DNA of 64,000 nucleotides. Source: Plotosus lineatus (Eukaryota > Chordata > Actinopteri > Siluriformes > Plotosidae). Where the stretch lies: the NCBI GenBank assembly GCA_024760905.1, contig CM045733.1, positions 27,509,501 through 27,573,500 of the forward strand, in the 5' to 3' direction. A program made the position numbers and the translations under genes. The stretch's first letter is position 1. Each line of letters begins with the position of its first letter. Positions 32,301 through 64,000 of this stretch are shown one piece after another. The notes beneath the pieces were generated by a model that saw only the letters and a program-made list of their open reading frames with translations, was not told where the DNA came from and made no database searches.

Positions 32301-33481
32301 ATTTAGGTGCACAAGAAGGACCTTACGGGTCAAACTAAAGCTTTTAATACCTTTTTGGGGCCTTTGTGTAGACATTGAGTCTTTAAATTCGAGGAGAGAT
32401 TCCCAATGCAGATTTCCAAAGTGAGATTTCATGGATGATTTTTTAAAAATGTCAAAGGGTGAAATTATTTTATAATAATATTTGTGCCAGGTGGCTAAGT
32501 ACATATCTGCCTTCTGTGGTTAAACATGTCACCTAGCTAACGTTTTAATGTTTTTAATATACATTGAACAGTAAGAATGCTACCGAATTGTTGTTGATGT
32601 TCCTTTCAACTTTATAAATAACTAGCTTCTCACCTGCTCAGGTAAAATTATCTGGAGATGGTCAACACTGGCGATCAATATTACTCTAAACATGTTGCTG
32701 TGTATGGAGGCTATAGCTTTAATTATGCACACTTCCTTTAAGGCTGAAAAATAATATATGGTTCCATTTTGAAATAACATGCAACTCCAACTTTGGAGAC
32801 TGTGAAGAGCTTAATGTGAACAATATTTTGGGTGAGTACATAAATGTTGCTGAGAAGTTTCACATCAATAGTGGTAGTGATGGTTACACCAGGCAAGATG
32901 AGAATGGCACGTTTCCCAAGATTTGGACCTCAGACAATTCTCATTCTGCACCCACGACCAGTGTGCTAAATACCATTTTTTTCACATCTGGATCTTATCA
33001 ACTCTTCTTACTAGTGCTTATTTGTACACATCTCCCAGTTTCAGACCACTGTCACTTATAGAGCTCACTGGATTAAGCAAATTTGAATATGGAATATCAA
33101 TACTGTATCAATTTATGTCCATTTTTTACTTAAGGTAGATGTACATTTATTACCACTTGTTCTAAAAACTAAATGAGTTTCATAAAGTCTGATAATGAGA
33201 AGAGAATTACTGTTGACCTCTCATGTTTGCTAACAACCACAGATGCTAAGCTTATCACAATACTCTACCTACATATACATAACACACCGCACACAAAAAA
33301 CTCATTTCACTGATTAATTTTTTTTTTCCTTTCCTGAGAGACAGTACAAGGACACTTTAAAATTACACACTGCAGTCAATTCCCTGAAGAATTCCATTCA
33401 CAAATTCAACTTTCATACCAAGAAAAAAGTTTTTATCAGTAATCTACTACTGAGTGCTCAAGGATGTATTTTGTTGAAGTA

Positions 33482-34609
33482 CAGGGATCCCTCAGTACTT
33501 CGTGCTTCAGTTCATGCAGCTTCAAGTGCATCACAGTTTTAGTTTTTAAATATTAATCAAATTAAAAAATAAGGAAAGAACAGATGGAAAAGTTAAGGAA
33601 AATGCCACAAAAACAAGGCCAATTATGCAAAAAAACAAAAAACAACCCAAAGCCCCCATCAAAACTACATACATTTTTATTTTGCGCATCCATGAGTGTG
33701 TACGCGCATCTGTGTGTGTGCGCGTGAATCCCTATGTGTCTGTATATTTATATTTTATTTACATCTTATGCATTATTTTTGAATGTTTAATTGTTATTAT
33801 AAGCATTTATAGGGTTGAATATGTATTTATTGACATTATATACACAATCCTCTACGCTGCCATCTGCTGGGCCCCGGGCAGCACAGAGCGGGACAGAAAA
33901 AGACTGAACAAGCTGGTCAGGAGGGCCAGCTCTGTCCTCGGCTGCCCATTGGACTCTGTGGAGGAGGTGAGTGAGAGGAGGATGGTAGCAAAGCTCACAT
34001 CCATCATTGACAACAGCTCTCACCCACTGCACCAGACTGTAGAGAAGCTGAGTAGCTCCTTCAGTGGACGACTGAGACATCCTCAGTGCAGGAAGGAGCG
34101 CTACCGCAGGTCGTTCATTCCCACCGCTGTCAGACTGTACAACGCCACTTTGTAACTGTCTGTGAAAATACCGGTTATGTGCAATAAAAACCCCGTGTAC
34201 TTTAATCAACCACATCTACCCCACTGACTGTGAACCATATCAACCCATCTACTCTGCACTCAGATACATATACACTTTAATATAGGCCAGTCTATAAAGT
34301 TGTTCCCTTCTTTTCTTTTATTGTTTATTAATTTATACTATTTATGTATATATTTATTTATTTACTTATATAATATATATGTATGTGTGTATGTTTGTAT
34401 ATGTATCTATTTTTGCACCCACTACTGATGGTACCTCAAGAGCCTGTAACAGTGAATTTCTCCATTGTGAGATTAATAAAGCTGTATCTTATCTTATCTC
34501 TTATATACGTGCATGTATATGTCAGTCAGGGGAGTTGATCTTACTTCGCGGAATTTGGCAGTCGCGAGGGATCTCGGTCCCAATTAACCGTGGAAAGTGA
34601 GGGATCCCA
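33482..34609. mobile_element. DNA transposon, CAGGGATCCCT family, copy B with nested LINE
   Basis: Ends CAGGGATCCCTCAGTACTTC and AAAGTGAGGGATCCCAG. Flanking and internal A-rich body match copies A and C. A LINE fragment at 33850-34500 splits it. Confidence 0.72.
33850..34500 (+). mobile_element. LINE 3' end (L2/Rex1-type C-terminus)
   Basis: The frame from 33850 to the stop at 34153-34155 reads WAPGSTERDRKRLNKLVRRA, IDNSSHPLHQTVE, FSGRLRHPQCRKERYRRSF and AVRLYNATL, the C-terminal tail of many fish LINE reverse transcriptase proteins. A UTR then ends GAGATTAATAAAGCTG and a CTTATCTTATCT run. TTATATAC occurs on both sides, a likely target duplication. The exact clade is uncertain. Confidence 0.7.
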
Positions 34610-34879
34610 GGAATCAACTTTTGAGAGAGATTGGACTGCTAAGCTGGTTGTGTCAATTTCAATTCTAACATTGAGATGATAGTTGAAGGCATTTTAAAAC
34701 TTGAGAGAATTGGGCCCAGAAGTTGTCTGAAGCTGATTATGAGCATGCTGGTCTATCTTATATGTGCATATTTGCATATGTGATAAATTACTACCATTTT
34801 TAATGTTTTATTAAATGGTGGCTTTGTGTATTATTGCTCCTTCTTCACATTCTAATGACATAGTCGTTCGTCTCACTCT

Positions 34880-35225
34880 CATTCATTTGCTAAAGTGCTT
34901 AATCCTCTTAGCATCACAGTTTCTGAAGCCTATATCATATCCAAAACTGAACAAAGGCAGGATACAAACCAAACAGTTTGTCAGATCTTTGTGAGGACAA
35001 GGGACAACCATTCACACTCACATGTACACCTAGAAACTATTTGGGACAAGCCAGTAAAACTAATGTGCATGTCTTTGGACTATGGGAAGAAACGAGTGTA
35101 CCCAGAGAAAACGGCACAAATACAAGGAGAACACGTAATCTCTACAGAGGAACGCACAACCCAGGACTTGAATCCAGGATCTTCTTGCTGTGAAGCAGTC
35201 GTGCAAACAACAGCATCCCATGGCC
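34880..35225 (-). repeat. Diverged SINE (reverse orientation)
   Basis: It contains AACTAATGTGCATGTCTTTG, GGAGAACACG and CTTGAATCCAGG (reversed B box), then CTTGCTGTGAAGCAGTCGTG, the reverse of the tRNA SINE head seen at 54600-54670. Confidence 0.55.
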
Positions 35226-36229
35226 ATTCATAAACTAGCTTCATTCCCCATTCCTAATTCATCAAACCATATGTTTTCAGCCAACATGATTCAGTCAGCA
35301 TGTTTAAAACCCAACTAGTTAGTTAATTCCTTCGCGTATAGGCTTCTTTTCAAGGTATTTTTCAACACAACTAGATAGGTGGGACTTAATTGACACACAA
35401 GCTACACCCCTGTACATAAAGTACTTTAAATATACTATGTCATGTAATTGGGGAATTGACTTCACATGCTCTGTGACAGAACTGGAAAAGCAGTGGAAAA
35501 GCAATATATTGCACATATCACAGAACACGTCGAAACTTATTATCAGTGGCTCAATATTAACCACGGATTTCCCAAGCTACAAAAGCCATTCAAACTGATG
35601 AGAGAAAGAGAGAGAAGGGGCGGGTGGGGGTGTTGTTATTGGGGGAGTTTCTTTTGAGTCTGCAAGTGGCAGCTTGGTACTAAGCCTTATTTGGAGAGTG
35701 CATTGTCTTTTTGATCTTTCATTCACCTGAGACACATTTCACAGGTACAGTGCCTTTTTCTTTCTTCTTCATGTCCAGTACTTTATGACTTTAGAGATTC
35801 AGAACAGACAACAGAGACACAGTTTCCCAAACTGCAAGAAACATAAAAATAACAACGACAAATCAGTTTGGTTCTCCGAGTCTTTGAAGAAAACACAGAC
35901 GGTTCAAGTTTGAGGATATCATACAAAGACATGCATTATATTAAGGGTATTTCATCACATGTAGTACAAGCTTTACAGCGTTGTGGAGCAGAGCAGTTTA
36001 TTTCCTTAATTTTGTGAGATATTGCTACCAATGACTTTTACAATGCTAGTGAACATGCAAAAAGTTCATTATATAATACTGTAATGGGGATTTCGAGATG
36101 TGGCCGTATATAATAACTTTTTAATTAAATTATAACTACTTCAGTTATACTTTATATTACTCGAGATTATACATATAACTTATGCTTGGACTTTGACCTT
36201 GACAATAGAACAATGAAAGCCTTCCATGT

Positions 36230-36268
<39 letters not shown>

Positions 36269-36407
36269 AATCATCTCTCTGCTGTCTACTACTCAAGATC
36301 CACATTGTTTGCAGAACAACATCATCATGTATGAGATTTAACACAGCTTATTGTTTTGTACACTACTTCAGTCCTTAGGTGGACTGTGGAACCGTTATGA
36401 TCTAGCC
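35226..36407. other. Upstream region and 5' UTR of gene 2
   Basis: No element recognised except a 33-bp poly(T) at 36232-36264. CTTCAG or TTAG before 36380 could be an acceptor for a 5' non-coding exon. The promoter cannot be placed. Confidence 0.45.
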
Positions 36408-60807
<24,400 letters not shown>

Positions 60808-61058
60808 GTACAGTAACTCTCACTCATAATGTTTAATAACACATACAGAATGTTTCATAGTTTTTGAATTCCAAAACACTGACATCAGGGGCCTGTCAGT
60901 TATGAAACAAATTGCATTACGTATTTTACATTAATTTTTTTTTTTTTTTTGATGACACTAAATATATGTAGATATGTTTAACTTTTAAAAGATTCAAATT
61001 TTGAAGCCTCAAAAGTTTTCTAGAATAGAAAGTAGCATGCTTGCTTCCGTATATTATA

Positions 61059-61290
61059 GTTCAGTTCATTTTCTGTAACCGCTTAATCCTAATTAGGGTC
61101 GCGGGGAGGCTGGCACCCATCCGAGCTGACTCCGGGCGAGGGCAGAATACACCCTGGATAGCTCGCCAGGCCATCGCAGGGCGGAAACAGCTACTCTTGT
61201 CGAAAGTCAGAATTGGTTCTTTTACATGAACTTCACACCATAGACAGTGAGAGACATGGCCGGCGTTTGAGAACCTAGTTAGCTGCATTG
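61059..61290 (-). mobile_element. SINE 3' half, alternative tail
   Basis: The reverse strand carries GCCATGTCTCTCACTGTCTA, CTGGCGAGCTATCCAGGG and ends CCTAATTAGGATTAAGCGG then TTACAGAAAATGAACTG. Lacks the tRNA head. Confidence 0.75.
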
Positions 61291-61670
61291 GGGGTAGGTT
61301 TGTGTTCTGATCATCAAATGTATAAATATGGACAAAAGGCTCAATTTACTCCTCTCCCACAGAACTGCAGATTTTTCTCTCCTCCATGTTGTCAAATTTG
61401 AAGCCAGATTCTGTGCACTGGATCATTTCTGTACCTTGAGCATGTGCAGTAGAAGTATGAGGTGCCATCATTCCTTTCCCAGATGTCTGGAGCAAATTAT
61501 CAGATAAACAGCCACTACAAGCATAATTCTTGCTTTTTTTGAAGCATGATGTTTCAATAAAAATGGCTGAAAATGTGTATTAGATCATGTTTCCAGAAAG
61601 GTTTTAAAAAGTATGCACACTGAAGTGAAATTTGTTGGGAATTTTGATGATTTCAAAAAGTTAGTACGTA

Positions 61671-62100
61671 CAGTGATACCTCAGCTAACGAATTTAATCT
61701 GATCCGAGAGCAAGCTCGTAAGACGAAAAGTTTGATAGATGAAACAATTATTCCCATAAGAAATAACAGAAAACCAATTAATCCGTTCCAACCCCCTCCC
61801 AAACTCTCATAACCTGCATAAACATGTATATTTTACCTAATACTAGTATATTAAAGATAAACATGTAAAAACAATAAATATTTAATAATGATAATAATAC
61901 ATGTACATTAACATTAATACTAACTTATAATAAATGGTAATAAAACAAGAATAAACAATTAGTCAACTCACCCTTCCAATCATCAACTGCAGCGAAGAAG
62001 TCATGTGGGCAGGCAAACGGTGGTGCGCAACACAGGAGGAGAATTTTGTGCACGCTACGAATGCCAGCAAGGAAAGGCTCATGGTGAGCTCCCACAAAGC
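61671..62100 (+). mobile_element. Left end of pogo-like DNA transposon
   Basis: CAGTGATACCTCAGCTAACG starts after GTA. CATAAGAAATAACAGAAAAC and TCCGTTCCAACCCC resemble the inverted right part of the element at 3446-4226. The right part is lost to later insertions. Confidence 0.5.
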
Positions 62101-62109
62101 CAGTGCTTC

Positions 62110-62264
62110 TCAAATAGTCGGGCACCAAGGGTGATGCTGGGGAGAGGGGGGATATGACCCTGGGGAACATGTTTTTTTGCAATACTGTATTAGAATTAAG
62201 TGTAATTGCGCATCCACTACAGTAGTTGGCAGTGCCGCTCTCATTTTCTAGCTATGGTGTAGGA
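62110..62264 (+). mobile_element. Left part of hAT-like element (CAGTGCTTCTC family)
   Basis: CAGTGCTTCTCAAATAGTCG and TGTGTAATT-type sequence to CACTACAGTAGTTGGCA match 31737-31920. Cut by the hAT starting at 62265. Confidence 0.65.
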
Positions 62265-62340
62265 CAGGGGTCAGGAACCTTTTTGACTAAGAGAGCCAAA
62301 AAAAAAAAAAAGACATATTTTAAAACCTAATCCTCTGAGC

Positions 62341-62343
62341 GTG

Positions 62344-62392
<49 letters not shown>
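62341..62392. repeat. (TA)n array
   Basis: TA run immediately before the truncated hammerhead unit. Confidence 0.97.
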
Positions 62393-62399
<7 letters not shown>

Positions 62400-62505
62400 A
62401 TGGAGTTTCAATAGAAAGTCTTTGTCCTGTCCTTTTATTTTTATATTTTTATTTGCTCTACCAAAAAGTATTGAGCACTCTACTACGGAAGGATCTACTC
62501 AGAAA

Positions 62506-62509
<4 letters not shown>
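62393..62509 (+). mobile_element. Truncated hammerhead-family unit (post-cleavage part)
   Basis: It starts GTGATAAATGGAGTTTCAAT directly after (TA)n and continues to the tail end TCAGAAAATCA. It contains everything 3' of the predicted ribozyme cleavage point and nothing 5' of it. Confidence 0.75.
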
Positions 62510-62534
<25 letters not shown>

Positions 62535-62536
<2 letters not shown>

Positions 62537-62570
62537 TGAGCACTCTCCTACGGAAGGATCTACTCAGAAA

Positions 62571-62574
<4 letters not shown>
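62535..62574 (+). repeat. Tail fragment of hammerhead family
   Basis: ATTGAGCACTCTCCTACGG to TCAGAAAATCA, between two (TA)n runs. Confidence 0.8.

Positions 62575-62575
<1 letters not shown>

Positions 62576-62634
<59 letters not shown>
62576..62634. repeat. (TA)n array
   Basis: About 59 bp of TA separating two hammerhead-family units in opposite orientation. Confidence 0.97.
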
Positions 62635-62640
<6 letters not shown>

Positions 62641-62736
62641 TTTCTGAGTAGATCCTTCCGTAGGAGAGTGCTCAATACTTTTGGTAGAGCAAATAAACAA
62701 AGGACAGGACAAAGGCTTTCTATTGAAACCCCATTT

Positions 62737-62791
62737 ATCACTACAGATCTGTTTCGAGGGGTGGTGAAACCATCCCCTCTCTTCAGGTGAT
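62737..62791 (-). ncRNA. Hammerhead ribozyme motif (left arm, copy 3)
   Basis: Same sequence as the 4765-4819 motif read on the minus strand: CTGAAGA, GAGGGG/CCCCTC stem II, GAAA, ACA/TGT stem III, GTA site, ATCAC/GTGAT stem I. Confidence 0.82.
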
Positions 62792-62810
62792 TACAGAAGA
62801 TTCTTCTGTA

Positions 62811-62865
62811 ATCACCTGAAGAGAGGGGATGGTTTCACCACCCCTCGAAACAGATCTGTAGTGAT
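62811..62865 (+). ncRNA. Hammerhead ribozyme motif (right arm, copy 3)
   Basis: Identical in core and stems to 4842-4896. Predicted cleavage between 62860 and 62861. Confidence 0.85.
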
Positions 62866-62905
62866 AAATGGAGTTTCAATAGAAAGCCTTTGTCCTGTCC
62901 TTTTG

Positions 62906-63026
<121 letters not shown>

Positions 63027-63027
<1 letters not shown>

Positions 63028-63226
63028 ATTTTCTGAGTAGATCCTTCCGTAGGAGAGTGCTCAATACTTTTTGGTAGAGCAAATAACAAAAATAAAAGGA
63101 CAGGACAAAGACTTTCTATTGAAATTCCATTTATCACTACAGATCTGTTTCGAGGGGTGGTGAAACCATCCTCTCTCTTCAGGTGATTATAGAAGTTCAC
63201 ATTATATGTCCTGTCCTTTTATTTTT

Positions 63227-63229
<3 letters not shown>
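63027..63229. mobile_element. Hammerhead-family element, copy 4, one arm deleted
   Basis: Tail and left arm complete to 63190. The right arm is reduced to TGTCCTGTCCTTTTATTTTT. (TA)n on the right. Confidence 0.75.
63133..63187 (-). ncRNA. Hammerhead ribozyme motif, copy 4
   Basis: Core CTGAAGA and GAAA intact; stem I ATCAC/GTGAT and stem III intact. Stem II GAGAGG/CCCCTC has one A-C mismatch, the same position as copy 2. Confidence 0.72.

Positions 63230-63285
<56 letters not shown>
63230..63285. repeat. (TA)n array
   Basis: About 56 bp of TA with one TTTA interruption. Confidence 0.96.
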
Positions 63286-63290
<5 letters not shown>

Positions 63291-64000
63291 GTGTGTGAAT
63301 ACTGAATACAACTAAATTGAAAAAGAAGACAAACAATTTTAGAGTATAATAAGACTCTGAATTTATTTTAAACAACATTGTCATAATGAAGTTATTTATT
63401 AAAAAGAAAAGTACTTCTTACTATAAATGCGACTTCTGGTGCTGCATGGTTTTGCTGATGGCTTTGTAGTCTGGTTGATACGTGGTGAGGTTCAGCTTCA
63501 TGCAGGCGTTTATGCTTCCATCTGTTCCATCAGGTTGGTCTTGATGTTTTTCAGGTGAGAAGGACTGCTTGCATGCATATGTTCGAGCCAAACATGGTCA
63601 ATATGACAGGACTCACATGCTGCAGCATTTATGTGACAGGAAGCGTGTCCCAAGTTTTGCCAATCATCTGATCTGCGGGTTAAAGTTATTCCATGTTTTT
63701 CCAGCTGCGCTTGGCTTTGTGCAAATGAGCTGATCAAAAACGAGGCAAATTTACCTCTTTACTCAAAAACAACACGTGCAGTCTGTGGCTGTTGTTATAA
63801 TCCAATGAAATTAGAGTTTTAAGGTATCGGACCCGCCTGCATACTGGCGTACAGAAAGGATTGGCTCTCCGCTGCGTGCCACAGTGAGGTGGCATTGAAA
63901 ATAGATGTATAGATTTAAATGCGTGAGATTTATTCATCTGTTTTTGTTTTATTTGATGGCTTTTTTTGTATTTTTATTTAAATGACAGTGAAATTATGTA

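Larger units (their letters stand above)
62637..62905. mobile_element. Palindromic hammerhead-bearing element, copy 3
   Basis: The tail is on the left (GATTTTCTGAGTAGATCC), then arms about 62700-62800 and 62802-62902, nearly perfect inverses. Each arm has a complete hammerhead. Flanked by (TA)n. Confidence 0.8.

Noticed and set aside
36351..36407. Upstream ATG as start of gene 2
   Set aside because: The ATG at 36408 has a GCCATGG context, and residues before it show no SLC6 similarity.

Overview
The window is vertebrate nuclear DNA, almost certainly from a teleost fish. Coding sequence is split into short exons with canonical GT/AG sites. The introns are packed with fish-type mobile DNA: RTE-clade LINEs, a Rex3-like LINE, tRNA-derived SINEs, hAT, Tc1 and pogo-like DNA transposons, a solo LTR, and very long (TA)n and (GT)n/(GA)n microsatellites. 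No bacterial-type operons, CRISPR arrays or intact tRNA genes are visible.

Two SLC6 neurotransmitter-transporter genes lie head to tail on the + strand. Gene 1 (exons 311-12023) enters from the left edge. It shows transmembrane segments 7-12 and the stop codon, and it resembles the GAT2/GAT3/BGT1 group (SLC6A13/A11/A12). Gene 2 (exons 36408-60807) starts inside the window and runs off the right edge after TM10. It is a close GAT-1 (SLC6A1)-like GABA transporter. Homologous exons of the two genes have identical lengths and phases (125, 113 and 103 bp), as expected of an old tandem duplication. Both should encode Na+/Cl- dependent plasma-membrane transporters.

By region: 1-12.0 kb is gene 1 with small intronic repeats. 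12-36.4 kb is intergenic and holds nested transposons: a hAT carrying an RTE with clear target duplications, a second hAT carrying another DNA element, a solo LTR, a 1.2 kb TIR element, a second LINE endonuclease fragment, a chimeric RTE, a Tc1 relic, an 830 bp GT/GA tract and several SINEs. 36.4-60.8 kb is gene 2; its 9.8 kb second intron holds the Rex3-like element and a nearly full-length RTE, and its 7.1 kb fourth intron holds an RTE split by a higher-order tandem repeat. 60.8-64 kb is intron with nested hAT and ribozyme-bearing repeats.

The most notable signal is a family of short palindromic elements bounded by (TA)n, at 4.7-5.0, 42.1-42.3 and 62.4-63.2 kb. Their arms contain complete hammerhead ribozyme motifs: CUGAAGA core, stem II, GAAA, short stem III, cleavage after GUA, and complementary stem I arms. 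Six motifs are visible, three per strand. Hammerhead motifs are known from the terminal repeats of Penelope-like retroelements and from retrozymes. Here they sit in small, apparently non-coding, inverted units, and one truncated copy begins exactly at the predicted cleavage site.
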